Made by a program: the position numbers and the translations under genes. The notes below the pieces were generated by a model. The model was not told the origin of the DNA and did not search any database. It saw only the letters and a program-made list of their open reading frames with translations. Positions 25,631 to 35,823 of a stretch of DNA of 64,000 nt are shown one piece after another. The stretch is from Aquimarina megaterium XH134 (GTDB taxonomy: Bacteria > Bacteroidota > Bacteroidia > Flavobacteriales > Flavobacteriaceae), in NCBI RefSeq assembly GCF_000520975.1, contig NZ_JACB01000031.1, positions 62,001-126,000 on the forward strand. The letters run 5' to 3'. Position 1 is the stretch's first letter, and each line of letters starts with the position of its first letter.

Positions 25631-27685
25631 ATGTTAAGAAGCAAAATATACATATTTATTTTTGTTGCTGCATTTCATTTTTATGCTTTTTCGCAGCAGA
25701 GAGAGACTGTTTTAAAACTAATAGACCAAGTAGAAAATGCAACAAATACAAATGAAAAGCTTTATTTATTAGATTCGTTATCGAGTGTATTATATAAGAA
25801 AAGAAATTCGGATTTTGAATTTTATAAACAAAACTATCCAAAATATACACTGCGATATATTGATTTGGCTAAGCAGTTGGATAGCTTTGACCTGGCAGCT
25901 TTTAAAACTTCACGACTTACATTTCATTATCTTCAGGTAATTGGTAAACCAGATTCTGCATTGATTATTGTAAATAATTGTATTAAAGATAGTCTCAAAA
26001 TTAATAATAAAATTAACCTTGGACATCTCTATATTAAAAGGGCAGGAGCTAATTATCAAATTGATAACTTAGAAAAAGCAATTGTAGATTATACAAATGC
26101 AGAGAAAATATATCATCAAACCAAAGATTCTATTTTTGAGGCAGATGCAACTTATTTTAATGGGCAGGCATATGAGCGATTAGGTAAACTTTCTAAAGCA
26201 ATTTTAAAATACCAGGCAGCCAATCGATTATATACCAAAATGAAAGATACTGCTTATATAGCATATAGTGGGTTAGCAGTATCCGGAATTTTTAGCCAAC
26301 TTTATCTTTTGGAGAAATCTTTTGAAGAAAGGCAGAAAATTAGAGTATTATTAAATAGCCAAAAGAATAAGGATTTTCAAGCTTTATCAGAATTAAGTGT
26401 AAATGATGCTCGTGATTTTGTAAAGAAAAAAGAATATAAAAAAGAAGGGGAAGCCTATCTTACTGCTCTCGAATTGTTGAGAAAAGAGACTGGTCGCCAT
26501 GCCAATATGTTTAGATTAAGGGCATATGTTTCAGAGTTTTATTCTAAACAAGGCAAGCCAGATATTGCCAAAAAATATTTAGACACCCTCGAACTTTCTA
26601 CTGATTTAATAAATAGCCCTTATGATAGAATATTTTATTTAAAAGCATTAGGTAGATATAAAATTGCAAAACGAGAATATAAAGAGGCAATTCCTGTTTT
26701 TGAAGAAGAGATTGAGATTTTTAAGAATTCGAATGACATTAGGGGGCAGGTACATTTGGAAAAAGAACTCTATGAAGCAAATAAAAACCTGAATAGACTA
26801 CCAGAAGCTCTAATACATTTAGATAGATATCAAGTATTGAAAGATTCTATCTATAATTTAACTCGATCTAATAGTGTTATTTATTACCAGACATTATATG
26901 AGACCGAAAAAAGAGATAGTAAAATTGCAATTCAGAAAGCTAATATCGAGATGCTTGAAGCAAAAGATGAAGCAAAGAAAAACCTGTTAATATTTGGCGG
27001 CATAGGTTTAACTCTTTTGTTTTTATTGATCTATTTATATAGAAACAGAACACTTCTTATTAAAAATAAAAAATTACAACAATCATTTTTACAAGAACTT
27101 TTGCAAACCCAGGAGCGCGTTGGTAAACGTATCTCTAAAGATCTTCATGATAGTGTTGGCCAAAGTTTATTACTCATTAAAAACAGGATTCTACAGAACA
27201 AAGATACCAAGACAGCTGCTGTGGTAGATGGTGTAATAGATGAGGTGAGAACCATCTCAAGAAGTTTACATCCATTTAAATTAGAAGAACTAGGCCTTAC
27301 GGTAACTTTACAAAGTAGTGTAGAGATGATCGACGAGAATTATGATATTTTTATTTCGGCAGAAATAGATAATATCGACCAGGTGTTTGACCAGGAGAAA
27401 GAAGTTAATATCTATAGATTAGTACAAGAAAGTTTTAATAATATTATTAAACATTCTAAAGCGAGATCTGCAGAAATTAAAGTGACTAACAAAGAAAATA
27501 ATGTAGAAATAATTATTAAAGATAATGGTAAGGGGTTTGATGTTTCTAAAGAAAAAATATCGATCTCCAAAATAGGTCTTAAAACATTAAATGAGCGTTC
27601 AAAATTTTTGAAAGCTACTTTCGATATACTGTCTGAAATAGATAGTGGGACTACGCTTATATTTAATATTCCGAAACATGCTTAA
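25631..27685 (+). CDS. TPR sensor histidine kinase
   Basis: The ATG at 25631 starts a signal peptide (MLRSKIYIFIFVAAFHFYAFSQ). About 400 residues of tetratricopeptide-like helices form the periplasmic sensor, followed by a transmembrane helix (NLLIFGGIGLTLLFLLIYLY, near 455-475), a HisKA_3 dimerisation helix with phospho-His506 (SKDLHDSVGQS) and a HATPase domain with DNGKGFD. This is the NarX/DesK type of kinase that partners NarL-type regulators. Its end overlaps the response regulator start by eight bases, so the two are coupled. Confidence 0.95.
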   Translation: MLRSKIYIFIFVAAFHFYAFSQQRETVLKLIDQVENATNTNEKLYLLDSLSSVLYKKRNSDFEFYKQNYPKYTLRYIDLAKQLDSFDLAAFKTSRLTFHYLQVIGKPDSALIIVNNCIKDSLKINNKINLGHLYIKRAGANYQIDNLEKAIVDYTNAEKIYHQTKDSIFEADATYFNGQAYERLGKLSKAILKYQAANRLYTKMKDTAYIAYSGLAVSGIFSQLYLLEKSFEERQKIRVLLNSQKNKDFQALSELSVNDARDFVKKKEYKKEGEAYLTALELLRKETGRHANMFRLRAYVSEFYSKQGKPDIAKKYLDTLELSTDLINSPYDRIFYLKALGRYKIAKREYKEAIPVFEEEIEIFKNSNDIRGQVHLEKELYEANKNLNRLPEALIHLDRYQVLKDSIYNLTRSNSVIYYQTLYETEKRDSKIAIQKANIEMLEAKDEAKKNLLIFGGIGLTLLFLLIYLYRNRTLLIKNKKLQQSFLQELLQTQERVGKRISKDLHDSVGQSLLLIKNRILQNKDTKTAAVVDGVIDEVRTISRSLHPFKLEELGLTVTLQSSVEMIDENYDIFISAEIDNIDQVFDQEKEVNIYRLVQESFNNIIKHSKARSAEIKVTNKENNVEIIIKDNGKGFDVSKEKISISKIGLKTLNERSKFLKATFDILSEIDSGTTLIFNIPKHA

Positions 27686-28310
27686 ACCTAATATACTTAT
27701 TGCAGATGATCACCCTCTATTATTAAGAGGGCTAGAGGAATTTTTGAAAGAACGAAAATATAACATCATAAATACGCATTCTGATGGACTTTCTGCGTAT
27801 AATGCAATCATTAAAGATAAACCAGATATTGCTATTTTGGATATCGAAATGCCTAATCTTACAGGTGTAGATATTGCTAAAAATTGTAAGCGATACCAGA
27901 TAGATACCAAAATCATTTTGATAACTCTTCATAAAGAAAAGAAGTTTTTTGAAGATGCAGTAAAATATAATATTCATGGATATTTATTAAAAGAATTTGC
28001 TTTAACAGAGATTGAAGCTTGTATAGCAAGTGTAAGTAAAGGAGAACCTTATTTTAGCGAAAAAATATACAAACGTTTCACAAATGTTTCAGAGCGTAAT
28101 TCGGATATAGAAAAACTAACTCCTTCCGAAGTTAAAATCCTAAAACGCATTGCAGAAGAAATGACAAGTACAGAAATTGCAGATCTTTTGAGTATTTCTG
28201 TGAGAACTGTAGAAAAACACAGAGCAAATATAATTCGAAAACTTACCCTTGAGCAAAAGCCAAATGCTTTGTTGATCTGGTCTCAGAAAAATAAACAATT
28301 ACTACTCTAA
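27678..28310 (+). CDS. NarL/LuxR-type response regulator
   Basis: A 210-residue regulator from the ATG at 27678, whose product begins MLKPNILIADDHPLL; the earlier in-frame ATG lies deep in the kinase gene. The receiver domain has the acidic pair DD at 10-11, phospho-Asp55 (AILDIEMP) and a Lys in LLKEF. The LuxR helix-turn-helix (LTPSEVKILKRIAEEM, SVRTVEKHRANIIRKL) occupies the C-terminus. It is the cognate regulator of the TPR kinase. Confidence 0.95.
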   Translation: MLKPNILIADDHPLLLRGLEEFLKERKYNIINTHSDGLSAYNAIIKDKPDIAILDIEMPNLTGVDIAKNCKRYQIDTKIILITLHKEKKFFEDAVKYNIHGYLLKEFALTEIEACIASVSKGEPYFSEKIYKRFTNVSERNSDIEKLTPSEVKILKRIAEEMTSTEIADLLSISVRTVEKHRANIIRKLTLEQKPNALLIWSQKNKQLLL

Positions 28311-28446
28311 CCAGGATATGTTCACTATTGTAGCCTAATTACGTGGGGCTACGTATGTTTTGAGGAGATGAATATCTATATATTTGTCTATATAATAGTT
28401 GAATAGAAATCTTTTTTGATTTTGACAATAGAAAGAAACAAATTCG

Positions 28447-28719
28447 ATGCAGGATATTATTACTGAAATAAATGGTTCTAGGGGTAGTTCATTTTCGGTT
28501 TATCCAAATCCTTTAAAAGGTGAGGTTTATATTGACTGCAAAACTGAAATGTCTAATGCCAGCTGCGAAGTTTTTGACCTAAATGGGCATTTGGTTATAG
28601 GGAATAAAAATTTATCGATTAAAAATACAATTTCATTTACTTCTTTTCCATCAGGAATGTATACTATTAAGGTGCGTGATGATAATAAGGTAGTGATAAA
28701 GAAATTTCTAAAACTCTAG
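28447..28719 (+). CDS. Orphan T9SS type A sorting domain
   Basis: A 90-residue product made almost entirely of a Por secretion C-terminal domain: FSVYPNPLKGEVYIDC, CEVFDLNGHLV, FPSGMYTIKV and the basic end VVIKKFLKL. This domain normally sits at the C-terminus of large proteins with a signal peptide and directs them through the type IX system. Here there is no signal peptide or cargo, and an in-frame TAG lies a few codons upstream of the ATG. It is either the remnant of a larger gene or a small stand-alone protein. A terminator follows 24 bases later. Confidence 0.7.
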   Translation: MQDIITEINGSRGSSFSVYPNPLKGEVYIDCKTEMSNASCEVFDLNGHLVIGNKNLSIKNTISFTSFPSGMYTIKVRDDNKVVIKKFLKL

Positions 28720-28742
28720 TTTTAGGAAGATTGGGGGATGGG

Positions 28743-28775
28743 GACTACTAATTAAAATTAGTAGTCTCTTTTTTT
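28743..28775 (+). terminator. Terminator after the orphan T9SS domain gene
   Basis: GACTACTAATT and AATTAGTAGTC pair perfectly and are followed by TCTTTTTTT. Confidence 0.9.
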
Positions 28776-28937
28776 ACAGAGGTTTGCAATACAGTTGTTT
28801 AGGTTTTTTTTGTTATGCGTGCATATAATATAAGTAGGGTTTCTTTTATCAAAATGTTAAGAATACATATATTGTGTGATAACTTTTAGTTAAGCAAAAA
28901 ATAACTCACAACTCACAATACACAATAAATTTACAAC

Positions 28938-29945
28938 ATGTATACTTCAAAAATATCTGGTTTAGGATCTTATGTCCCCGAAAATGTCGTAACCAATGAC
29001 GATCTATCTAAGGTGATGGATACAAATGATGAATGGATTCAGGAACGTACTGGTATAAAAGAAAGACGTCATATCAAAAAGGGAGATGGTAATAGTACTT
29101 CTATTATGGGAGTCAAAGCAGCAAAAATAGCTTTAGAAAGAGCTAAACTTACTACAGATGATATAGAACTTATCATCTTTGCAACTCTTAGTCCTGATAT
29201 GTATTTTCCTGGAGGAGGAGTTAGAGTTCAGGAAATGATGAATATGAGAACTATCCCGGCGTTAGATGTTCGTAATCAATGTAGTGGGTTTGTATATGCG
29301 ATATCGGTAGCAGATCAGTTTATCAAAACCGGCATGTATAAAAATGTATTGGTCATAGGAAGTGAAAACCATAGTGGTGGTTTGGATATGACAACTCGAG
29401 GAAGAGGAGTTTCGGTAATTTTTGGTGATGGAGCAGGAGCAGCAGTATTAACGAGAAGTGAAGAACAAGGTAAAGGGATTTTGTCTACACATTTGCATAG
29501 TGAAGGAGCACATGCCAAAGAATTATCTCTAGAAGGACCTAGTACAGAACATTGGGTACCAGAAATTATTTCGGAGAATCCACAAGAGAATATTCCTTAC
29601 TATCCGTACATGAATGGTCAATTTGTATTCAAAAATGCAGTAGTACGTTTTTCTGAAGTAATTAATGAAGGATTACAGGCCAATAATTTATCTGCCACAG
29701 ATATTGATATGTTAATACCACATCAGGCAAACCTGAGAATTTCTCAATTTGTACAACGACAATTTAAATTATCTGATGATCAGGTCTATAATAATATCCA
29801 GAAATATGGCAATACTACAGCAGCATCTATTCCTATAGCATTAACAGAAGCCTGGGAGCAGGGTAAAATTAAAGAAGGGGATTTGGTAGTCCTGGCAGCT
29901 TTTGGAAGTGGGTTTACCTGGGGTAGTGCTATTATTAGATGGTAA
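28938..29945 (+). CDS. fabH: 3-oxoacyl-ACP synthase III
   Basis: A 335-residue condensing enzyme. The catalytic triad is intact: Cys115 in RNQCSGFVY, His262 in IPHQAN and Asn292 in YGNTTAAS. The N-terminal pattern ISGLGSYVPENVVTNDD and NDEWIQERTGI is typical of FabH. It starts fatty acid synthesis by condensing an acyl-CoA with malonyl-ACP. It is transcribed alone and ends in a strong terminator. As Bacteroidota often have several FabH-like enzymes, this copy may serve a specialised acyl primer. Confidence 0.94.
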   Translation: MYTSKISGLGSYVPENVVTNDDLSKVMDTNDEWIQERTGIKERRHIKKGDGNSTSIMGVKAAKIALERAKLTTDDIELIIFATLSPDMYFPGGGVRVQEMMNMRTIPALDVRNQCSGFVYAISVADQFIKTGMYKNVLVIGSENHSGGLDMTTRGRGVSVIFGDGAGAAVLTRSEEQGKGILSTHLHSEGAHAKELSLEGPSTEHWVPEIISENPQENIPYYPYMNGQFVFKNAVVRFSEVINEGLQANNLSATDIDMLIPHQANLRISQFVQRQFKLSDDQVYNNIQKYGNTTAASIPIALTEAWEQGKIKEGDLVVLAAFGSGFTWGSAIIRW

Positions 29946-29969
29946 TTGCAAAGTAGAAAAAAATGAAAA

Positions 29970-29999
29970 ACGCGAAGCAATTAAGCTTCGCGTTTTTTT
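29970..29999 (+). terminator. fabH terminator
   Basis: ACGCGAAGC and GCTTCGCGT pair around AATTAA and are followed by seven T. Confidence 0.93.
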
Positions 30000-30217
30000 A
30001 TCTAATAACTCGGTTATTAATTTTTTAAAGGCTAATTCAAATAAATCATAACCATGACTATACTATATTAAACGTTGTAAATTGTAAAGTGTTACAGAAT
30101 TTGTTATTTTTTTGCATTTATTTAACTTTAATAAGGTTTTTGAGAAAACTGTATTAAATTTAACAAATATCTGAGTTATTAGTTATAATATTAACATTTT
30201 TTTTGAGAAAAGCCCGA

Positions 30218-32587
30218 TTATAGTATGCCTCCGCCGGATTTTTCATTATTATCTCTTCGTTTTCTCGAAACTTTTCTATTTTTTCCGCTTCCGAATCGAT
30301 AAGATAATCCTAGGAAAACAGTTTGCGTTTCACCTTGAAACTGTCCATTTTGCGGATATGGGTTATTTGCAGAAAACCTGAAACGCATTGTGTTAAAAAT
30401 ATCGTTAAAGTTAATACTGGCTGTACCTTTACCTTTTAAGAAATTATAACGAGCTCCTGTGTTTACAAAATAAAATGGCTTGGTTTTAAATAATATACCT
30501 TCCTGTTCTCCTCTGTAAAATCCAAATACCTGAAAAGTCAAGTTTTTTGTCGCTTTAAAACTATTGTTAAGTCTAAAATTATATACTACAGCATCTACTT
30601 CTCTATTGATATTATCTACCACTCCTTTTTGCGTTTGTGAATACAAGTCAAAACTAGCATTAAAACTCCACCATTTTGTAGCTCTATAGTTACTAGATAC
30701 CTCGACACCGTAAGAAGAATTATTATCAAAATTTTTGAATGTTAATATCTGACCTTCTTCAACATCTGGGTTTTCTACAAGAGCCTGACTTATTTCATCA
30801 TTAATGATTCTGTAAAATACTCCTCCGGTTATCGATCCTTTTCCTAATTTACGTGTATAGTTCGCTTCTATAGAGTTCGTAAACTGTGGATTTAATTCTG
30901 GATTCCCGATAGAAACTATTCTTGGTGTACTCCATTCACGTATAGGGTTTACTTGGTTTAATCCAGGTCGATCAATTCTTCGGCTATAACTTAATTGGTA
31001 ACTGTTTTTCTCTCCCGGAGTATAGCTGATAAAACCAGAAGGGTATACGGTAAAAATATCATCTTCAAATATTTTTTCTCCATCAAAAACAGCTTCAACT
31101 TCATAGCTTTCTAGACGTGCTCCTAACTGATATGACCATTTTTCAAAATTTTGACCATATGTACCATAAAAAGAATGTATGTTTCGGTCGTAATTATATT
31201 TTGAATTCGCGAAAAGTGTAGAACGATAGTCATTGTCTGTTCTTCTTAAACGAGTTTCATATCCTAATTCTAATTTGGTTTTTTCTGATAATGGGTTTAC
31301 ATAATCGAGATTTATTGTAGTGTTTTTTCGCTCATTATTAATAAGATCATTATAATTTGTAAACGATCCGTCTCCTCCAACAAAGTTAAAACGATCATCA
31401 CTATCACTTTCAAAAACATTATAATCAACTTCTAGCTCTATATTGTGTCCTTCTTTTTTAAAATCATGTTTATAATCGAAATTATATGTAGAACCTTGGT
31501 TATCACTATCACTTAATAACTTTTGGGATAAATCACTCTGGTCGTTATTAAAAAAGGTGATATCTGTAGTTCCGTCTGTAAGTCCGTCAAACAAATTTTG
31601 ATTGGTATATATCGAGACGGTATTATGGTCATCAATAAAGTAATCTAAGCCTATTTTAAATAGGTGAGACTTATTATTGTCTAAGAATTTAAAATCTGTT
31701 TGGTAATTTTGATCTTGTCTAAACACCCCTCCTGCATTTTGTCGTTTGGTGATGTTATTGCCATAATTACCGTAAAAGTTAACTTTTCCTGTTCTGTAAT
31801 TTAGATCTATAGAGCTATTAAAACGCGCATTTTTATCAAAATTAAGCCCTAGATTAATATTACCATTAAAACCTATATTACTATTCTTATGTAATACGAT
31901 ATTAATGATACCACTCATTCCTTCGGGATTATATTTAGCAGAAGGATTAGTAATCAATTCTATTTTCTTAATAGAAGTAGAAGGGATTTGTTTTAATAAT
32001 TGTGTAGCATCAATATTTGTAGGTTTACCATCTATAAGGATACGTACATTTTGATTCCCGCGTAGTGCGATATTACCATCCTGATCTACATTAACCGACG
32101 GAATATTATTCATGATTTCTGAAGCAGTACCCCCAGTTGTGGTAAGGTCTTTTCCTACATTTATAACTTTACGGTCAATTTTTTGCTCTATTGTTGTTCG
32201 TTCGGCAACTATAGTTACATCGTCTAGAGATTCGGCTTCTTCTTCTAATGATATGGTACCAACATTGATATCCTTATTTTTTTTAGAAATCTCAACCGGT
32301 TGAGAATACGTTTTGTATCCTATAAATTGTACTTTTAAAGTATAATTTCCTTTTGGTATATCAGAAATTGAGAAGTCTCCACTATCGGTACTAATACCTC
32401 CACTTATAATTTTATCTGCTCCATCATGAATTGCTACGGTAGCATAGGGTATGGGTTGCTGTAGATTTTTGTCTATTACTTTTCCTTGTATAGTACCTAC
32501 TACAGCTTCATTACTTGGTTGTGCTGTTAGGATTAGACACCAAAATGAGAAAAATAATAAAATTACTTTTTGATTGATTGTTTTCAT
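30218..32587 (-). CDS. TonB-dependent receptor-like outer-membrane protein
   Basis: A 789-residue protein. A signal peptide (to about 22) is followed by a carboxypeptidase-like regulatory domain (about 30-115, GKVIDKNLQQPIPYATVAI), a plug (about 135-225, with IMNNIPSVNVDQDG and ELITNPSAKYNPEG) and a barrel of about 550 residues ending in a basic tail (RKVSRKRRDNNEKSGGG). It is of the same outer membrane beta-barrel family as the protein at 19343. It probably binds and imports an organic or metal ligand with ExbB/TonB energy; the ligand is unknown. It is monocistronic. Confidence 0.92.
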   Translation of the reverse strand: MKTINQKVILLFFSFWCLILTAQPSNEAVVGTIQGKVIDKNLQQPIPYATVAIHDGADKIISGGISTDSGDFSISDIPKGNYTLKVQFIGYKTYSQPVEISKKNKDINVGTISLEEEAESLDDVTIVAERTTIEQKIDRKVINVGKDLTTTGGTASEIMNNIPSVNVDQDGNIALRGNQNVRILIDGKPTNIDATQLLKQIPSTSIKKIELITNPSAKYNPEGMSGIINIVLHKNSNIGFNGNINLGLNFDKNARFNSSIDLNYRTGKVNFYGNYGNNITKRQNAGGVFRQDQNYQTDFKFLDNNKSHLFKIGLDYFIDDHNTVSIYTNQNLFDGLTDGTTDITFFNNDQSDLSQKLLSDSDNQGSTYNFDYKHDFKKEGHNIELEVDYNVFESDSDDRFNFVGGDGSFTNYNDLINNERKNTTINLDYVNPLSEKTKLELGYETRLRRTDNDYRSTLFANSKYNYDRNIHSFYGTYGQNFEKWSYQLGARLESYEVEAVFDGEKIFEDDIFTVYPSGFISYTPGEKNSYQLSYSRRIDRPGLNQVNPIREWSTPRIVSIGNPELNPQFTNSIEANYTRKLGKGSITGGVFYRIINDEISQALVENPDVEEGQILTFKNFDNNSSYGVEVSSNYRATKWWSFNASFDLYSQTQKGVVDNINREVDAVVYNFRLNNSFKATKNLTFQVFGFYRGEQEGILFKTKPFYFVNTGARYNFLKGKGTASINFNDIFNTMRFRFSANNPYPQNGQFQGETQTVFLGLSYRFGSGKNRKVSRKRRDNNEKSGGGIL

Positions 32588-33025
32588 CTGAACGTTTATT
32601 TGATTGATAATTGTTATGCATTGTACTTTGTATTGCCTAATACAAATACGTAATTGTTTCTAAAATTGACACTGTGATTAATTGTGTTATACGTGTAAGA
32701 CGACAGTAAGTCTATTCTGTTACACCTTATTTTGACTTTAACAAAATATTAAATAATTAAAAACCGCCTCTAATATTAGAGGCGGTTTTCTATAATAACC
32801 AAATAGTAACACTAACCATCAACTATGAATAAAATTTGATTATTATAAGTAACTAACTAACTAAATTTATGAAAATTCATATCTTTTATATGTAAGACGA
32901 AGTGCTTTGATTTGTGTTACATTCATCTTTTATTTTTAACAGTTTTCAGGTTATTTTTAACGTTTAAGTCTTTATTTGGTGTCCTAATAAACCTATTTTT
33001 CCTGTTTTAAATTCAAATACAGTTT
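32588..33025. other. 438-base intergenic region
   Basis: The gap separates the TonB-type receptor start from the CoA-binding protein. It contains a hairpin at 32760-32789 and AT-rich sequence with runs of T. No coding region was seen. Confidence 0.5.
32760..32789. terminator. Strong hairpin terminator between divergent genes
   Basis: AAACCGCCTCTAAT and ATTAGAGGCGGTTT pair with almost no loop; T runs flank it on both strands. No plus-strand gene precedes it. On the minus strand it could end transcripts that read through from the symporter gene antisense to the CoA-binding gene. Confidence 0.75.
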
Positions 33026-33388
33026 ATGGATAAAAAAACATTAGTACTGGGAGCGTCCTTAAAAACAGATAGATATTCAAACTTTGCTATTCATAAACTG
33101 GTAACTCATGGTCATGAGGTCGCTGCTGTTGGATTAAAAAAGGGAGAAGTTGCAGGAGTAAAAATTGAAACCGATATAAATGATGTAAACAATATAGATA
33201 CAATTACTTTATACTTAAATCCTCTTAGACAACAACCTTATTATGATGACATCATACAGCTAAATCCCAGAAGAGTAATTTTTAATCCCGGAACAGAAAA
33301 CCCAGATTTTTATCAAAAACTTAAAGCAGCAAATATTGAAGTAGAGATAGCCTGCACACTAGTATTACTTTCTACGAATCAGTATTAA
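33026..33388 (+). CDS. CoA-binding protein (Rossmann fold)
   Basis: A 120-residue cytoplasmic protein. The Rossmann start [19 protein letters not shown], followed by [16 protein letters not shown], and [16 protein letters not shown] are the pattern of the short CoA-binding family (YccU-like). The binding is predicted from family, not shown. Its last 24 bases overlap the end of the convergent symporter gene. Confidence 0.88.
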   Translation: MDKKTLVLGASLKTDRYSNFAIHKLVTHGHEVAAVGLKKGEVAGVKIETDINDVNNIDTITLYLNPLRQQPYYDDIIQLNPRRVIFNPGTENPDFYQKLKAANIEVEIACTLVLLSTNQY

Positions 33389-34804
33389 CCCTAAAAAGGT
33401 TAAAAACCCATTAAGAATTAAGATAAAGAAACCAAATTTAAAACCAAACCATAAATCACTATTCTCGCTAATGATATAAGATAAAATTGGGGATAAGATT
33501 GCAATAATCGGTACTAAGTTATCTTTTACTTTTAGTTTTGTAAATAACCCAAATGCATATAGACCTAATAAAGGACCATAGGTATACCCTGCAAATACAA
33601 ATAGTTTTGCAATTACACTTTCGTCTTTTATTATGTACTTAAAAGCGATAATAACCAATACTAGTATGAAAGAAAATAGAATATGGATCTTTTTTCGGGT
33701 CTTGACCTGATCTGTTGGACTGTATTTTTTTTCTATGTCGAGTATATCGATACTAAATGATGTGGTTAATGAGGTCAGCGCACTATCAGCACTACTATAT
33801 GCTGCAGCAATAAGACCAAGTACAAAAAAGATTGCAATACCAAAACCTAATCCGCTTTGCGTAGCAATTACAGGAAAAAGCTGATCCTTATGAGCATCAA
33901 TTCCATTTTGTGATGCATATTGGGTAAGTAGTAACCCAAGACCTAAAAAAATAAAGTTTACAATAGTTAATACAATAGTAAACCAAAACATATTCTTTTG
34001 TGCATCTTTTAAGCTTCGGCAGGTGAGATTTTTTTGCATCATATCCTGATCTAGCCCTGTCATGACAATTGCAATAAATGCACCTGATAAAAATTGTTTC
34101 CAAAAATAATTAGCACTTTTAAAATCATCAAAAAAGAACATTCTCGAAAGATCACTTTCTAATACATAACCCAATAAATTTGATCCCTGAATCCCTAAAT
34201 CATCTGATACATAATATATCGCTACACCTACTGCGATTAACATGAACAGTGTTTGTAGTGTATCGGTCCATACAATAGTTTTAATTCCTGATTTAAAAGT
34301 GTATAGCCAGATTAATAATATGGTTATGATAACGGTAACCCAAAAAGGAACGCCTAAAGCATCAAAAAGAATAGATTGTAAAACATTTGCCACCAAAAAC
34401 AATCTAAAACTCGCTCCAACTACTCGTGATAGTAAAAAAAATGAAGCCCCGGTTTTATATGAGTAATTACCAAAACGTTCATCCAGATAAGTGTAAATTG
34501 AAGTTAAATTAAGTTTATAATAAAGAGGAAGTAGTACAGTACCAATAACAGTATATCCCAAAATATACCCTAATACTACCTGCATATAACTAAACTGCGA
34601 AGCTTCAATCCACCCAGGAACAGAGATAAAGGTAACACCACTTAATGAAGCACCAATCATCCCAAAAGCTACAATGTACCAAGGGGATTGTCGATTGGCT
34701 TTAAAAAAAGCATCATTTCCTGAGTTTTTTCCTGTGAAATAAGAAATGAGAAGAAGAATCCCAAAATAAGCTGCAATAAGAAGCAGGATATGTAATGGTT
34801 GCAT
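33365..34804 (-). CDS. Sodium:solute symporter (SSS family)
   Basis: A 479-residue membrane protein with about 13 transmembrane segments and SSS family motifs, such as [18 protein letters not shown] in the first helices and [20 protein letters not shown] in a middle helix. The SADSALTS segment is the sodium-site region of the family. The substrate (sugar, amino acid or other) cannot be assigned. Its end overlaps the CoA-binding gene end by 24 bases on the opposite strand. Confidence 0.93.
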   Translation of the reverse strand: MQPLHILLLIAAYFGILLLISYFTGKNSGNDAFFKANRQSPWYIVAFGMIGASLSGVTFISVPGWIEASQFSYMQVVLGYILGYTVIGTVLLPLYYKLNLTSIYTYLDERFGNYSYKTGASFFLLSRVVGASFRLFLVANVLQSILFDALGVPFWVTVIITILLIWLYTFKSGIKTIVWTDTLQTLFMLIAVGVAIYYVSDDLGIQGSNLLGYVLESDLSRMFFFDDFKSANYFWKQFLSGAFIAIVMTGLDQDMMQKNLTCRSLKDAQKNMFWFTIVLTIVNFIFLGLGLLLTQYASQNGIDAHKDQLFPVIATQSGLGFGIAIFFVLGLIAAAYSSADSALTSLTTSFSIDILDIEKKYSPTDQVKTRKKIHILFSFILVLVIIAFKYIIKDESVIAKLFVFAGYTYGPLLGLYAFGLFTKLKVKDNLVPIIAILSPILSYIISENSDLWFGFKFGFFILILNGFLTFLGLILIRRK

Positions 34805-34994
34805 GAATTTTGGTTAAAAATGAACCCCAAAATACAAATTTTAGGAACACGAATTAGGTAGGACTAAAATTTAGTTCCCATCCTCTCGATATTTTTTCAC
34901 TTATCATTTAACCACTATCACTTATTCTACAAACTACAGCGAATATAAAAAGACTCATTTTTGGTAGTAAAAGAAATCTATTTTTAACCAAAAA

Positions 34995-35002
34995 TAGATT
35001 TG
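34995..35002 (+). promoter_or_regulatory. -7 box for the LuxI/GNAT-like gene
   Basis: TAGATTTG matches TAnnTTTG. It places the transcription start near 35008, so the GTG at 35007 cannot be the start and the ATG at 35022 is favoured. Confidence 0.5.
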
Positions 35003-35021
35003 CGTAGTGATACTATTAGAT

Positions 35022-35696
35022 ATGCCTCAAGACGATTTTTTGATTAGAAAGTTTGGCGCTATTAGCTTATATCAAATAGGAAGAAAAAATCTTTCTGAAT
35101 TATCCCAATTTGTTTTTAAGATGTATTCGCATCATTATTTTAAAAAATACCAATGGTTACCAGATGACCGGGAATTAGAACATATGATACATGGTGATAT
35201 TAATCAATTTGAAGATTCTGTATATTTTGGATTTAGAAATTCAAAACAAGAACTTCTGGGGACTATAAAAGCAACTAAAAGAACTAATAACATTGTTTTT
35301 CCTATAGAATATGAGTTTAATATTAGCATTGAACAAATAATTGAAAAAGAAAGTTTAGAAGTAAATGAAATATGGCATTTAGGACGTTTAGCGATAGATT
35401 CTAATGCATTACGTTTACAGAATTCATCTTTTACCTCTAGGCAAATGCTGCATATTTTATTAATTCATTCATTAGGGGTCATCAATTATAACCCTAATAG
35501 TTTAATGATAGCAGAATCTGATGTTTTGATTTATCAAATATTTCAGGATTTAGGGATTAATATGCAGATTGTAGGAGAACTTAGAGATTGTCTGGGTAGT
35601 CCAACGTATCCCGTTATTTTAACATCAGATAATATGAAAAAATGGTTAGAGAAGAATTTTTTAGAAAAAGAAGAACGACAAAAGTTTTTTATATAA
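35022..35696 (+). CDS. LuxI/GNAT-fold acyltransferase-like protein
   Basis: A 224-residue soluble protein starting MPQDDFLIRKFGAI. It has the outline of the autoinducer synthase / N-acyl amino acid synthase family: an N-terminal strand-helix, EIWHLGRLAIDS in the position of the conserved Glu/Arg core, and a C-terminal PTYPVILT-like segment. The resemblance is by pattern only and a fold comparison would be needed. A 127-base gap with a 30-bp palindrome separates it from the E1-like gene at 35824. The pair is not near any ubiquitin-like gene. Substrate unknown. Confidence 0.65.
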   Translation: MPQDDFLIRKFGAISLYQIGRKNLSELSQFVFKMYSHHYFKKYQWLPDDRELEHMIHGDINQFEDSVYFGFRNSKQELLGTIKATKRTNNIVFPIEYEFNISIEQIIEKESLEVNEIWHLGRLAIDSNALRLQNSSFTSRQMLHILLIHSLGVINYNPNSLMIAESDVLIYQIFQDLGINMQIVGELRDCLGSPTYPVILTSDNMKKWLEKNFLEKEERQKFFI

Positions 35697-35759
35697 TACC
35701 AATTCTAATGTAAAAATAGGAGGGGATCTATCTCTCTATTTTCTTTTAAAGGATTTGAG

Positions 35760-35789
35760 TTATAAATGATTGTATACAATCATTTATAA
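35760..35789. promoter_or_regulatory. Perfect 30-bp palindrome between the acyltransferase and E1-like genes
   Basis: The left half is TTATAAATGATTGTA and the right half is its exact reverse complement, without a loop. It lies 35 bases before the ATG at 35824. A palindrome without a loop suits a dimeric or tetrameric repressor. It also contains the TTG that would give a longer E1-like protein, so that start is unlikely. Confidence 0.75.
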
Positions 35790-35823
35790 GAGAAATAATG
35801 GTAAGACTATAAATAAAATATCT

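Noticed and set aside
35007-35021. GTG start for the LuxI/GNAT-like gene
   Set aside because: The GTG is at or before the transcription start predicted from the -7 box at 34995; the ATG at 35022 is better.
35770-35823. TTG start for the E1-like gene
   Set aside because: The TTG lies inside the 30-bp palindrome, and the extra residues show no family feature; the ATG at 35824 is favoured.
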